DNA from: Prevotella sp. UBA2809
GTDB taxonomy: Bacteria; Bacteroidota; Bacteroidia; Bacteroidales; Bacteroidaceae
Length of the DNA: 64,000 nucleotides
Assembly: GCA_002351725.1 (NCBI GenBank)
Contig: DEHD01000025.1
Location: 126,353-190,352, forward strand
Direction: 5' to 3'
Shown: positions 48,628 to 58,012 of the stretch, piece after piece
Layout: each line of letters starts with the position of its first letter
How positions within the stretch are numbered: position 1 is the first letter of the stretch
Translations under genes and position numbers: made by a program
Notes under the pieces: model-generated
Told to the model about the DNA's origin: nothing
Database searches by the model: none
The model's input: the letters and a program-made list of their open reading frames with translations, nothing else

Positions 48628-50388
48628 CTATTCTTGACGAATATCAATTTGCAACTGCAGTTCTTCAAGCTGTTTTGGGTCCAATTCGCCTGGAGCATCA
48701 AGCATAACATCACGACCGCTATTATTCTTTGGGAATGCAATACAATCGCGGATGCTATCGAGACCGGCCATCAGACTTACAAAGCGATCGAGACCGAAGG
48801 CGAGACCTGCATGAGGGGGTGCTCCGTACTTGAAAGCATTGATAAGGAATCCGAACTGGGCCATAGCACGCTCGGGAGTGAAACCAAGAATCTGGAACAT
48901 CTTCTCCTGAAGCTTACCATCGTGGATACGGAGTGAACCTCCACCAACCTCGACACCATTACAAACAAAGTCGTAAGCCACGGCACGAACCTTGGCAGGA
49001 TCGGTATCGAGCAGAGGAATATCATCAGGATTTGGCATTGTGAATGGATGGTGAGTAGCCATTAAGCGCTGCTCTTCATCGCTCCACTCAAAGAGTGGGA
49101 AGTCAACAATCCACAAGCAAACGAAGTTGTCCTTATCACGAAGTCCGAGACGGTCGCCCATCTCAAGACGGAGAGTGCAAAGCTGAACGCGAGTCTTGTT
49201 AGCATTGTCGCCACTGAGAATCAGCACGAGGTCGCCATCCTTAGCACCACATGCCTCCTTGACCTTAGCCCAAACCTCGGGTGTGTAGAACTTATCGATA
49301 GATGACTTAACAGTACCGTCCTCGTTGAACTTAACATATACAAGTCCCTTGGCACCAACCTGAGGACGCTTAACAAATTCGGTGAGCTCATCGAGCTGCT
49401 TGCGAGAATAGTTAGCACAACCAGGAACACAGATACCACCGATATACTCTGCTTCGTTGAATACAGGGAATGTACCAGTACCCTTAAGCTGATCCATGAG
49501 CTCAACGAACTCCATACCGAAACGGAGATCGGGCTTATCAGAACCGAAGCGACGCATAGCCTCGTGCCATGTCATACGCTGAAGTGGAGGAAGCTCAACA
49601 CCACGAACCTCCTTAAACAGATGACGAGCCATATCCTCGAAGAGCTGGAGAACATCCTCCTGATCGACAAACGACATCTCACAGTCAATCTGAGTGAACT
49701 CTGGCTGGCGGTCGGCACGCAGGTCCTCATCACGGAAACACTTTGCAATCTGGAAGTAACGGTCGAAACCTGATACCATGAGCAGCTGCTTAAGTGTCTG
49801 AGGTGACTGAGGCAGAGCGTAGAACTGACCTGGATTCATACGTGAAGGAACAACAAAGTCGCGAGCTCCCTCTGGTGTAGAACCGATAAGGATAGGTGTC
49901 TCAACCTCGATGAAGTCCTTACCATCGAGGAAGTTACGGATAAGAATGGTCATGCGGTGACGCAGTTCAAGATTCTTACGAACAGCAGCACGACGAAGAT
50001 CGAGGTAACGATACTTCATACGGATATCATCGCCACCATCGGTATTATCCTCGATAGTGAAAGGTGGTGTAAGACTCTCGCTAAGAACATTAAGTTCTTT
50101 TACCAAAATCTCAATATCGCCTGTAGGCATCTTGGGATTCTTACTCTGACGCTCACTAACCTCTCCCTTAATCTGAATACAGAATTCACGGCCAAGTTTG
50201 TTGGCACGATCACAAAGTTCAGCATCGTCAGCCTCATTGAATACAAGCTGAGTCAAACCATAACGATCGCGAAGATCAACGAAGGTCATACCTCCCATCT
50301 TACGACTTCGCTGTACCCATCCGGCAAGTGTTACAACACTACCGGCATCCTGGAGCCTAAGCTCACCACAAGTCTTACTTCTGTACAT
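48628..50388 (-). CDS. aspS: Aspartyl-tRNA synthetase
   Basis: A 586-residue class II synthetase of the bacterial type. The N-terminal anticodon-binding OB domain is at about 1-105 (VVTLAGWVQRSRKMGGMTFV, DLRDRYGLTQLVF). The catalytic core includes motif 1 near RHRMTILIRNFL, motif 2 FRDEDLRADRQPEFTQID, a GAD insertion domain (about 290-420) and motif 3 GLAFGLDRFVSLMAG near the C-terminus. It attaches aspartate to tRNA-Asp. The length is right for bacterial AspRS with the GAD insert. A full consensus promoter is at 50418-50449. Confidence 0.98.
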   Translation of the reverse strand: MYRSKTCGELRLQDAGSVVTLAGWVQRSRKMGGMTFVDLRDRYGLTQLVFNEADDAELCDRANKLGREFCIQIKGEVSERQSKNPKMPTGDIEILVKELNVLSESLTPPFTIEDNTDGGDDIRMKYRYLDLRRAAVRKNLELRHRMTILIRNFLDGKDFIEVETPILIGSTPEGARDFVVPSRMNPGQFYALPQSPQTLKQLLMVSGFDRYFQIAKCFRDEDLRADRQPEFTQIDCEMSFVDQEDVLQLFEDMARHLFKEVRGVELPPLQRMTWHEAMRRFGSDKPDLRFGMEFVELMDQLKGTGTFPVFNEAEYIGGICVPGCANYSRKQLDELTEFVKRPQVGAKGLVYVKFNEDGTVKSSIDKFYTPEVWAKVKEACGAKDGDLVLILSGDNANKTRVQLCTLRLEMGDRLGLRDKDNFVCLWIVDFPLFEWSDEEQRLMATHHPFTMPNPDDIPLLDTDPAKVRAVAYDFVCNGVEVGGGSLRIHDGKLQEKMFQILGFTPERAMAQFGFLINAFKYGAPPHAGLAFGLDRFVSLMAGLDSIRDCIAFPKNNSGRDVMLDAPGELDPKQLEELQLQIDIRQE

Positions 50389-50417
50389 ATTTAATTGCTA
50401 TTTATTCATTTGAGGTG

Positions 50418-50449
50418 CAAAATTACATAAAAAAATGATAATAGACAAA
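50418..50449 (-). promoter_or_regulatory. Consensus promoter of aspS
   Basis: On the minus strand TTTG (50449-50446), a 20-bp spacer and TAATTTTG (50425-50418), 29 bp before the ATG at 50388. Confidence 0.75.
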
Positions 50450-50453
50450 TATA

Positions 50454-50481
50454 ATTCTTAATTCTTAATTCATAATTCTTA
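50454..50481. repeat. Four tandem heptamers between aspS and the DUF1573 gene
   Basis: ATTCTTA (50454-50460), ATTCTTA (50461-50467), ATTCATA (50468-50474) and ATTCTTA (50475-50481). The array lies between the divergent promoters and covers the place of the -33 box of the plus-strand gene. Confidence 0.8.
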
Positions 50482-50490
50482 TTTTTTATA

Positions 50491-50498
50491 TATCTTTG
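50491..50498 (+). promoter_or_regulatory. Probable -7 box of the DUF1573 gene
   Basis: TATCTTTG, 30 bp before the ATG at 50529. No TTTG upstream at 19-21 bp; the heptamer array lies there. Confidence 0.5.
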
Positions 50499-50528
50499 CA
50501 CTGAATTATCATTTAAACGACTAAAAAG

Positions 50529-50918
50529 ATGAAGAAAATTGCATTTATAGCATTTATGATTATGTGCGGACTGACAACTGCTTTGGCACAGAAACCAGCA
50601 GAGATAAAGTTCGACAAACTGACTCATAACTTCGGCACTTTCTCAGAGAAGAGCCCTGTAGTTACCTACACCTTTACCTACACCAATGTGGGCGAGCAGC
50701 CATTGGTTATCAACCAGGCTGTGGCCAGCTGCGGATGCACTGTACCAGAGTATACAAAGACTCCAATACAGCCAGGTGAGAAGGGTGAGATTAAGGTAAC
50801 ATACAACGGAGCAGGAAAGTTCCCCGGTCACTTCAAAAAGTCAATAACAATCCGAACCAACGGAGTAGTTGAAATGACACGCCTCTATATCGAGGGAGAA
50901 ATGACAGAAGCTCAATAA
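50529..50918 (+). CDS. Secreted DUF1573 protein
   Basis: A 129-residue protein with a signal peptide ending at about TALAQ (residue 20). The single DUF1573 domain shows FDKLTHNFGTFSEKSPVVTY, TFTYTNVGEQPLVI, VASCGCTVPEYTK (the conserved SCGC pair) and GEIKVTYNGAGKFPGHFKKS. This is an Ig-like fold common in secreted Bacteroidetes proteins. The function is not established; a periplasmic or outer-surface location is likely. It is a single-gene unit with a -7 box upstream and a hairpin terminator 6 bp after its stop. Confidence 0.93.
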   Translation: MKKIAFIAFMIMCGLTTALAQKPAEIKFDKLTHNFGTFSEKSPVVTYTFTYTNVGEQPLVINQAVASCGCTVPEYTKTPIQPGEKGEIKVTYNGAGKFPGHFKKSITIRTNGVVEMTRLYIEGEMTEAQ

Positions 50919-50924
50919 AAACAG

Positions 50925-50949
50925 AAGCCCGCTTGAAATAAGCGGGCTT
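50925..50949. terminator. Bidirectional terminator between DUF1573 and DUF3078 genes
   Basis: Perfect 10-bp stem AAGCCCGCTT (50925-50934) and AAGCGGGCTT (50940-50949), loop GAAAT, T-rich on both strands. It lies between two convergent stops. Confidence 0.88.
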
Positions 50950-50954
50950 TTATT

Positions 50955-52133
50955 TTAGAATCCATATGTAAATCCGATTGAACTATATTCCTTAAACTGG
51001 AGATATCCCAAATCATCATCCTTCACGCCAGAGTCGTCGAAACGTGGGAAGAGGAACAGATTTGCTGAGATATACTTAGACACGCGCAGTGTAAATGTGT
51101 TTTCCCACTCGATTTCTGCACGTTTGTAAGATGTAAACGCATAGAGACGAGACTTCCATGAAACCACATCGTTTATCTTCCATGTAACATCGGCAGTAAC
51201 CTGCGAACCGAAGTCAACGAGAGAATGCTTGCCTTCGTCAAGACCATAACTGGTAGCAAGATCCAAACGATCAACATATCGGTAGTTGACTGCCAAAGGA
51301 GAAAGGTTGACAGTACCCGTGAGTCTCTTATCCTTTGTGGCTACTTTATAATCCATACCGAGACCAAGGTTCAAGTTGAAAGGCGACATGAAGTCAGAAT
51401 AAGTATTCAGGTCGTTAGCCTTCAAACCTCGAGTGAACTGAGTATATGCAAGCAACTGTAAGGTATAGTACCAATTCTTGGCAGCCTCAAGACCAACCTT
51501 ACTGGTATAACGGATAAGGTCCTCGTTTGACTTGAACTTATGAACAGAATCGGAGCGAGTATGCATGAATCCAAGTTTCATCTCCAACTTATTATCCCAC
51601 TTCCACTTGTTCCTATTGTCATAGTTAGCCTCAAGAGTGAGCGCTCCAACCATAGAGTAGTTACTCTCACCACCCTTGTACCAGTTGTCGCTCACGAAGT
51701 TCTGCATAAACTGCAGATAGCCGTCGCCCTTCTTGGTCCAGAACTTTGGTTTCTGAATCATAATCTCAGTTGGGACATCGTCGGGCATATCAATAACAGG
51801 ACTTTCAACTTTCTCTACGAGCTTAACCTGATTCTTAATAGGCTGATTAACATCAGCGCGCACATTTCCGGTTTCCTGCAATTCGGTCTCAGTAGTGTTT
51901 ACCAAATCAGGACGGTTGAGATAAATATGTAACAATGCGGCATCGATTGCTTCAGCCACAGGATCGTCACTAGTCTGATCAGGTTCGATTGATAACGACT
52001 TGTTTGCTATGTTATGATAGAATGTAGTAGGAGCAAACAGACGAAAATAGCGTCCGTCAATCGTATCTTTCGGTTCAGCAGCAGAGGCACTTAGTACCAA
52101 AAATGCTGCAAAAATAAATGCTACTTTTCTCAT
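50955..52133 (-). CDS. DUF3078 outer-membrane-associated protein
   Basis: A 392-residue secreted protein with signal peptide MRKVAFIFAAFLVLSASAAE. The DUF3078 domain starts near residue 130 with FWTKKGDGYLQFMQNFVSDN and WYKGGESNYSMVGALTLEAN, followed by many alternating hydrophobic strands (KWKWDNKLEMKLGFM, YRYVDRLDLATSYG) and a C-terminal aromatic residue (FTYGF). The strand pattern and terminal Phe suggest a beta-barrel in the outer membrane. The family has no established function. It is monocistronic and ends at a shared bidirectional terminator. Confidence 0.88.
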   Translation of the reverse strand: MRKVAFIFAAFLVLSASAAEPKDTIDGRYFRLFAPTTFYHNIANKSLSIEPDQTSDDPVAEAIDAALLHIYLNRPDLVNTTETELQETGNVRADVNQPIKNQVKLVEKVESPVIDMPDDVPTEIMIQKPKFWTKKGDGYLQFMQNFVSDNWYKGGESNYSMVGALTLEANYDNRNKWKWDNKLEMKLGFMHTRSDSVHKFKSNEDLIRYTSKVGLEAAKNWYYTLQLLAYTQFTRGLKANDLNTYSDFMSPFNLNLGLGMDYKVATKDKRLTGTVNLSPLAVNYRYVDRLDLATSYGLDEGKHSLVDFGSQVTADVTWKINDVVSWKSRLYAFTSYKRAEIEWENTFTLRVSKYISANLFLFPRFDDSGVKDDDLGYLQFKEYSSIGFTYGF

Positions 52134-52141
52134 ATCTGCTG

Positions 52142-52149
52142 CAAAGATA
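52142..52149 (-). promoter_or_regulatory. Probable -7 box of the DUF3078 gene
   Basis: TATCTTTG on the minus strand, 8 bp before the ATG at 52133, so the leader would be minimal. No -33 TTTG at the right distance. Confidence 0.4.
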
Positions 52150-52192
52150 CAATTTTTTGCTAATAGATTGCATTCTTTTCGTATTTTTTTCG

Positions 52193-52200
52193 TAATTTTG
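52193..52200 (+). promoter_or_regulatory. Probable -7 box of the yidC operon
   Basis: TAATTTTG, 42 bp before the yidC ATG; a TTG at 52168-52170 gives a 22-bp spacer. Confidence 0.5.
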
Positions 52201-52242
52201 CACCTTGATTTACGCGTACATTAATAAAAAAGCAAAATAGAA

Positions 52243-54132
52243 ATGAACAAAGACACTATTATCGGCTTCGCCCTCATTGCGCTGGTACTTATCGGTTTCA
52301 GCTGGTACAATCAGCCTTCGCAGGAGGAGATTGATGCCGCAAGAAAGCAAGACAGCATTGCAACAGTAATGCAGCAGAATGCCGCCAAAAAGCAGAAAGC
52401 TGACGAGGCAGCACGTAAAGCTCAGGCTGATGCAGCTGCTCAGGGTGACACTACAGCTATGTTCTATGCATCACTTAACGGCAAGAACGAACCTATTGTT
52501 CTGAAGAACGATAAGGTTGAGCTGACATTCAACACAAAAGGCGGAACACTGGCAAAGGCTGTAATCAAAGGTTTTGAGAATCTGGAAGATGGTATGGATG
52601 TGACACTCTTCGACGAGAAGACCCAGCAGATGAACTTCATGCTGGCAGGTAAGTCGGAGAACATCATCACCAAAGATCTGTTCTTTACACCATCGAACGT
52701 TACCGACTCTACACTCACCATGACTGCTCAGGCAGGTAATGGCGGTAGCATCGAGTTCAACTACGTTCTGGGTAAGGACTATATGCTGCACTTCAGTTTG
52801 AAAGCCAACGGACTGCAGGGTATGTTCGCTCCAAACTATCAGGAGATGAACATCGAATGGAACGACCTTGTTCGTCAGCAGGAGAAAGGCTTTACTTTCG
52901 AGAACCGCTACACTTCGGTTACCTACAAGAAGGCTAACAGTGGTACTAAGAATATTGATGAGGGTTCAGAAGAGATTGACAAGGAGATTGAGGAGCAGCT
53001 CGACTGGGTGGCTTTCAAAAACCAGTTCTTCTCGGCAGCTCTGATTGCAAAGGACGACTTTGCTGCAAACTCTCTGCTGACCAGCATTCCACAGCAGAAA
53101 GGCTCAGGTTATCTGAAACAGATGGGTGCCAAGCTGAAGACTACTTTCGACCCAACAGGCGCAAAGGCCTCGGAGTTCGAGATGTATATCGGTCCTAACG
53201 ACTTCCGATTGATTAAGGAGGTTGAGCAGCAGAGTACCTTCGGCAAGGATCTGGATCTGGAGCAGTTGGTTAACCTGGGCTGGTGGTTGGTTCGCTGGAT
53301 TAACCGTTGGTTCACTATCTACGTATTCGACTGGTTGACTTCATGGGGATTCTCTATGGGTATCGTACTGATTCTTATTACACTGTTGCTGAAGGTTCTT
53401 ACCTTCCCAATGGTTAAGAAGAGCTATATGTCATCTGCAAAGATGCGTGTGCTGAAACCAAAACTCGACGAGGCAACAAAGCAGTATGACAAGCCTGAGG
53501 ATTCAATGAAGAAGCAGCAGGCCATGATGCAGATGTACTCTCAGTATGGCGTATCACCTCTGGGCGGCTGTCTGCCAATGCTTATCCAGTTCCCAATCTG
53601 GATGGCTATGTTCTTCTTCGTACCTAACGCTATCCAGCTGCGTCGCGAGTCGTTCTTGTGGATCAGCGACCTCTCAACTTATGACCCGATTGTAGAATGG
53701 GGCACAAATATCTGGGGTATCGGCGACCACCTGTCGTTGACATGTATCTTGTTCTGTGTTTCACAGATTCTATATTCGTATATGACTATGCGTCAGCAGA
53801 AAGATCAGATGGTAGGTCAGCAGGCTGAGCAGATGAAGATGATGCAGTGGATGATGTATCTGATGCCACTGATGTTCTTCTTCATGTTCAACGACTACTC
53901 ATCAGGTCTGAACTTCTACTACTTTATCTCACTGTTCATGTCGGCAGCTATCATGTGGACACTCCGCAAGACTACCAACGACGAGAAGTTGCTGGCTATT
54001 CTTGAGGCAAAGTACAAGGAGAACAAGAACAACCCACAGAAGAAGACTTCTGGTCTTGCTGCACGCCTTGAGGCTATGCAGAAGCAGGCTGAGGAACTGC
54101 AGAAACAGAGAATGAACCAACAAAAGAAATAA
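52243..54132 (+). CDS. yidC: Membrane protein insertase YidC
   Basis: A 629-residue inner-membrane protein. Membrane segment 1 is at about 5-22 (TIIGFALIALVLIGFSWY). A large periplasmic beta-sandwich domain is at about 75-345 (VELTFNTKGGTLAKAVIKGF). The conserved insertase core is at about 370-580, with SWGFSMGIVLILITLLLKVL, YGVSPLGGCLPMLIQFPIWM and MPLMFFFMFNDYSSGLNFYY. The C-terminal tail is basic and coiled (KQAEELQKQRMNQQKK). YidC inserts membrane proteins alone or with SecYEG. The gene begins a plus-strand run continuing 5 bp later with an S9 peptidase. Confidence 0.97.
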   Translation: MNKDTIIGFALIALVLIGFSWYNQPSQEEIDAARKQDSIATVMQQNAAKKQKADEAARKAQADAAAQGDTTAMFYASLNGKNEPIVLKNDKVELTFNTKGGTLAKAVIKGFENLEDGMDVTLFDEKTQQMNFMLAGKSENIITKDLFFTPSNVTDSTLTMTAQAGNGGSIEFNYVLGKDYMLHFSLKANGLQGMFAPNYQEMNIEWNDLVRQQEKGFTFENRYTSVTYKKANSGTKNIDEGSEEIDKEIEEQLDWVAFKNQFFSAALIAKDDFAANSLLTSIPQQKGSGYLKQMGAKLKTTFDPTGAKASEFEMYIGPNDFRLIKEVEQQSTFGKDLDLEQLVNLGWWLVRWINRWFTIYVFDWLTSWGFSMGIVLILITLLLKVLTFPMVKKSYMSSAKMRVLKPKLDEATKQYDKPEDSMKKQQAMMQMYSQYGVSPLGGCLPMLIQFPIWMAMFFFVPNAIQLRRESFLWISDLSTYDPIVEWGTNIWGIGDHLSLTCILFCVSQILYSYMTMRQQKDQMVGQQAEQMKMMQWMMYLMPLMFFFMFNDYSSGLNFYYFISLFMSAAIMWTLRKTTNDEKLLAILEAKYKENKNNPQKKTSGLAARLEAMQKQAEELQKQRMNQQKK

Positions 54133-54137
54133 ACTTT

Positions 54138-56351
54138 ATGAAGAAATTTAGAATTCCAGTTTTACTATTGGGAGCAATGCTTTTAGCTAATCCCGTTAAA
54201 GCAGCAGAAAACGTGAAGATAGGTAAACAGAACATAAAGCAGAGTAGCAACCTGATGACCCCAGAGGCTCTTTGGGCTATGGGACGTATCGGTGCTGCAG
54301 AGGCTTCGGCCGATGGCAAGCAGATTGTTTACCAGATTGGCTATTATAGTGTTAAAGCCAATAAGAGTCAGCAGAAGATTGCTATTATCAATGCTGATGG
54401 TAGCGGTAATACTACTCTGACTACTGGTACAAAGTCGGAGACTGATCCTACCTGGTATCAGGGAAAGATTGCTTTCCTTTCAGGAGGTCAGCTGTGGACT
54501 ATGAACGCTGACGGTTCTGACCGCAAGCAGATTTCAAAGACATCTAAAGATATCGAGGGCTTCAAGTTCTCGCCCGATGGCAAGAAGGTTATCCTGCTCC
54601 ACTCATTGGATTTCAATGAGATTATCAAGAAGAACCCAGATGATCTGCCAAAGGCAAGTGGTCGTTTGATTACCGATCTGATGTATCGCCACTGGGATCA
54701 CTATGTAGAGTCAATCCAACATCCTTTCGTAGCTGACGTGACAGAGGATGGTATTAAGGATGGTGTTGACATTCTGGAGGGTGAGCCATTCGAGTGCCCA
54801 ATGGAGCCATTCGGTGGTATCGAGCAGTTGGACTGGGCACCTGACTCTAAGTCAATAGCCTATACCTGCCGCAAGAAGACCGGTCTTGAGTATTCTATCT
54901 CAACCGATTCAGATATCTATTTATATATAATAGGTACGCGCGAGACAAAGAACCTCTGCAAGCCTGCTGGATATGTTGATCCTAAGGTTGACCCAACAAA
55001 GACTCTGAAGTATCAGAGCGTTAATGCCAAGGAGAATCTGAAGAACAACGTTGGTTACGACCAGAACCCAAAGTTCTCGCCCGATGGAAAGTATGTTGCT
55101 TGGACATCAATGGAGCGCGACGGCTATGAGGCCGACCGTAACCGTCTGTGTGTCTACAACTTAGCTACAGGTGAGAAGAAATACGTAACAGAGAGTTTCG
55201 ACTCGAATGTTGACGATTTCGTATGGAGCGATTCTAAGGACGTAATGATTTACTTCATCGGCGTTTGGCACGCTACAGAGAACCTCTATGCTGTTAACTG
55301 GAAGGGCGAGCTGAAGCAGATGAACACAATGGTAACACCTCAGTCAGGTTCTGGTTGCCAGGAGGGTAACGCTTGGGCCGACTTCGGCTCTATCCACTTG
55401 ATGAACAACGGTAAGCAGTTGCTGATGGAGCGTCACTCTATCACTGCTCCTGCCGACCTTTATATTGTAACTCCAAACTTCAAGAAGCCTGCTAACACAG
55501 CTGTTCAGCAGCTTACTTTCGAGAATAAGCACATCACTGATCAGTTGGCTAAGCCTTCTGTTCAGCAGCGTTGGGTGAAGACTACCGATGGCAAGGAACT
55601 GCTTGCTTGGATTATCCTGCCACCAAACTTCGACGCTTCGAAGAAGTACCCCACTCTGCTGTTCTGCGAGGGTGGTCCACAGAGCCCAGTATCACAGTTC
55701 TGGAGCTATCGTTGGAACTTTATGATTATGGCATCTCAGGGTTATGTAGTTGTAGCTCCTAACCGTCGTGGTTTGCCAGGATTCGGTCAGGAGTGGCTTG
55801 AGGAGATCTCTGGCGACTGGACTGGGCAGTGCATGAAGGACTATCTGGCAGCTATCGATGATGCTGCTAACAATCTGCCATACGTAGACAAGGATCATAT
55901 GGGTGCCGTTGGTGCATCATTCGGTGGTTTCTCTGTTTACTATCTGGCCGGTCATCACGATAAGCGCTTCAAGGCATTCATATCTCACGATGGTGCATTC
56001 AATCTGGAGGCTATGTACACAGAGACTGAGGAGAACTGGTTCTCTAACTTTGAGTACGACGATGCTTACTGGAACAAGGACCGTACAGCCAATGCTGACA
56101 AGACATACAAGAACTCACCTCACCAGTTTGTTGACAAGTGGGATACTCCAATCCTCGTTATCCATGGCGAGAAGGACTACCGCATCAATGCAACTCAGGG
56201 TATGTCGGCATTCAATGCTGCCCGCATGAAGGGTATTCCTGCCGAGTTGCTCATCTTCCCAGATGAGAACCACTGGGTACTGAAACCACAGAATGGAGTA
56301 CTGTGGCAGCGCACATTCTTCAACTGGCTGGACCGTTGGCTGAAAGATTAA
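54138..56351 (+). CDS. S9-family prolyl-oligopeptidase-type serine peptidase, secreted
   Basis: A 737-residue protein with a signal peptide ending at about VKAAE (residue 23). The N-terminal beta-propeller (about 45-450) has PD40/WD40-like blades such as KFSPDGKKVILL and PKFSPDGKYVAWTSM. The C-terminal alpha/beta-hydrolase domain (about 480-737) has the nucleophile in GAVGASFGGFSVYY (Ser594), the Asp in HGEKDYRINATQ and the His in DENHWVLKP. It removes or splits short peptides, probably in the periplasm, of the acylaminoacyl-peptidase/dipeptidyl-peptidase type. It follows yidC by 5 bp and may share its transcript. Confidence 0.93.
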   Translation: MKKFRIPVLLLGAMLLANPVKAAENVKIGKQNIKQSSNLMTPEALWAMGRIGAAEASADGKQIVYQIGYYSVKANKSQQKIAIINADGSGNTTLTTGTKSETDPTWYQGKIAFLSGGQLWTMNADGSDRKQISKTSKDIEGFKFSPDGKKVILLHSLDFNEIIKKNPDDLPKASGRLITDLMYRHWDHYVESIQHPFVADVTEDGIKDGVDILEGEPFECPMEPFGGIEQLDWAPDSKSIAYTCRKKTGLEYSISTDSDIYLYIIGTRETKNLCKPAGYVDPKVDPTKTLKYQSVNAKENLKNNVGYDQNPKFSPDGKYVAWTSMERDGYEADRNRLCVYNLATGEKKYVTESFDSNVDDFVWSDSKDVMIYFIGVWHATENLYAVNWKGELKQMNTMVTPQSGSGCQEGNAWADFGSIHLMNNGKQLLMERHSITAPADLYIVTPNFKKPANTAVQQLTFENKHITDQLAKPSVQQRWVKTTDGKELLAWIILPPNFDASKKYPTLLFCEGGPQSPVSQFWSYRWNFMIMASQGYVVVAPNRRGLPGFGQEWLEEISGDWTGQCMKDYLAAIDDAANNLPYVDKDHMGAVGASFGGFSVYYLAGHHDKRFKAFISHDGAFNLEAMYTETEENWFSNFEYDDAYWNKDRTANADKTYKNSPHQFVDKWDTPILVIHGEKDYRINATQGMSAFNAARMKGIPAELLIFPDENHWVLKPQNGVLWQRTFFNWLDRWLKD

Positions 56352-56379
56352 ACATTAAAGATTAAGCATTAAACATTAA
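56352..56379. repeat. Four tandem heptamers between the S9 peptidase and MFS genes
   Basis: ACATTAA (56352-56358), AGATTAA (56359-56365), GCATTAA (56366-56372) and ACATTAA (56373-56379), directly after the stop codon and filling most of the 36-bp spacer. Confidence 0.8.
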
Positions 56380-56387
56380 ATAAGATA

Positions 56388-58010
56388 ATGACTCAAGCAA
56401 TTCAGAAAACCTTACGCGACAGCGCTGGTATGCGCTGGACTGCGCTTTTACTGCTGGCACTGGCCATGTTCTGTGCCTACATCTTTATGGACATCCTCTC
56501 ACCTATTAAGGACCTGATGCAGGAGACCCGCGGTTGGGACTCAACAGCATTCGGAACAATGCAGGGTTCTGAGGTATTCCTTAACGTATTCGTGTTCTTC
56601 CTCATCTTCGCAGGTATCATCCTCGACAAGATGGGCGTTCGTTTCACTGCAGTACTCTCAGCAGCAGTAATGCTGGTAGGAGCTTGTGTAAAATGGTATG
56701 CCGTAAGCGAAAGCTTTATGGGCACAGGACTCGAGGCATGGTTTAACAACAATCTTAATTATATCCCAGTATTCGACGAGCTGGGTGTATCGCCATTCTA
56801 TGCAGGCATGCCTGCATCAGCTAAGTTTGCTGCATGCGGATTCATGATCTTCGGTTGTGGATGTGAGATGGCTGGTATCACCGTAAGCCGTGGAATCGTT
56901 AAGTGGTTCAAGGGTCGCGAGATGGCTCTGGCTATGGGATCAGAGATGGCACTCGCCCGTCTGGGTGTTGCTACCTGTATGATTTTCTCACCTTTCTTTG
57001 CCCGTCTGGGTGGTGAGGTTTCAGTTAGCCGCTCAGTTGCATTCGGTGTGGTACTGATGTGTATCGCACTCATCATGACAATCGTTTACTTCTTCATGGA
57101 CCAGAAGCTGGACGCACAGACCGGTGAGGCTGAAGAGAAGGACGATCCATTCAAGATCAGCGACCTTGGTAAGATTCTTACCGATGCCGGATTCTGGATT
57201 GTTGCTCTGCTCTGCGTGCTGTACTATTCGGCTATCTTCCCATTCCAGAAGTATGCTGTAAACATGCTGCAGTGCAACCTTACACTTACTGCTCCTTCAG
57301 CAGATTCATTCTGGGCTCAGCCCGATGTTACAATCATTCAGTATGTCATCATGCTGATTGTAGCTGCTGCTGGTTTTGCTTCAAACTTCCAGAAGAAGGC
57401 TAACCTGAAGTACGGTCTGCTGGGTCTTTCAATCGTAGCACTCATTACCTATTGCTATATGGGCTTCATGCGTCAGTCGGCCGAGAGTATCTTTGCTGTG
57501 TTCCCACTGCTGGCTGTGCTCATCACTCCTATCCTTGGTAGCTATCTTGACCATCATGGTAAGGCTGCTTCAATGCTGGTACTGGGTTCTATACTGCTCA
57601 TCGCTTGTCACCTTACATTCGCATTCGTTCTGCCTATGTTCAAGGACAATGCCGTTGGTGGTATCATTATCGCTTACACTACCATTCTGGTACTTGGAGC
57701 ATCGTTCTCACTGGTTCCAGCTTCACTCTGGCCTTCAGTGCCAAAGCTGGTTGATGCAAAGGTAATCGGTTCGGCTTACGCTCTGATCTTCTGGATTCAG
57801 AACATCGGCTTGTGGCTGTTCCCACTGCTCATCGGCAAGGTACTCGACCAGACAAATCCTGGTGTAACCGATCCTACTCAGTTCGATTATACAGCTCCGC
57901 TGGTAATGCTCGCTTCACTTGGTGTTGCAGCACTCATCCTGGGCTTCGTGCTGAAGGTAGTAGACAAGAAGAAAGGTATTGGTCTCGAACTTCCTAACAT
58001 CACAGAATAA
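56388..58010 (+). CDS. MFS transporter (first of a pair flanking DUF1846)
   Basis: A 540-residue transporter with about 12-14 hydrophobic segments. The first helix is in MRWTALLLLALAMFCAYIFM, and the loop-2 motif IILDKMGVRFTAVLSA matches MFS motif A (DxxGxR). Other blocks are CEMAGITVSRGIVKWFKGRE and ALAMGSEMALARLG. A central cytoplasmic loop (about 235-265) is acidic, and two extra segments occur before it. The end is GLELPNITE, almost the same as in the paralogue at 59480 (GLQLPNIKK). Substrate unknown. DUF1846 follows 2 bp later. Confidence 0.9.
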   Translation: MTQAIQKTLRDSAGMRWTALLLLALAMFCAYIFMDILSPIKDLMQETRGWDSTAFGTMQGSEVFLNVFVFFLIFAGIILDKMGVRFTAVLSAAVMLVGACVKWYAVSESFMGTGLEAWFNNNLNYIPVFDELGVSPFYAGMPASAKFAACGFMIFGCGCEMAGITVSRGIVKWFKGREMALAMGSEMALARLGVATCMIFSPFFARLGGEVSVSRSVAFGVVLMCIALIMTIVYFFMDQKLDAQTGEAEEKDDPFKISDLGKILTDAGFWIVALLCVLYYSAIFPFQKYAVNMLQCNLTLTAPSADSFWAQPDVTIIQYVIMLIVAAAGFASNFQKKANLKYGLLGLSIVALITYCYMGFMRQSAESIFAVFPLLAVLITPILGSYLDHHGKAASMLVLGSILLIACHLTFAFVLPMFKDNAVGGIIIAYTTILVLGASFSLVPASLWPSVPKLVDAKVIGSAYALIFWIQNIGLWLFPLLIGKVLDQTNPGVTDPTQFDYTAPLVMLASLGVAALILGFVLKVVDKKKGIGLELPNITE

Positions 58011-58012
58011 TT

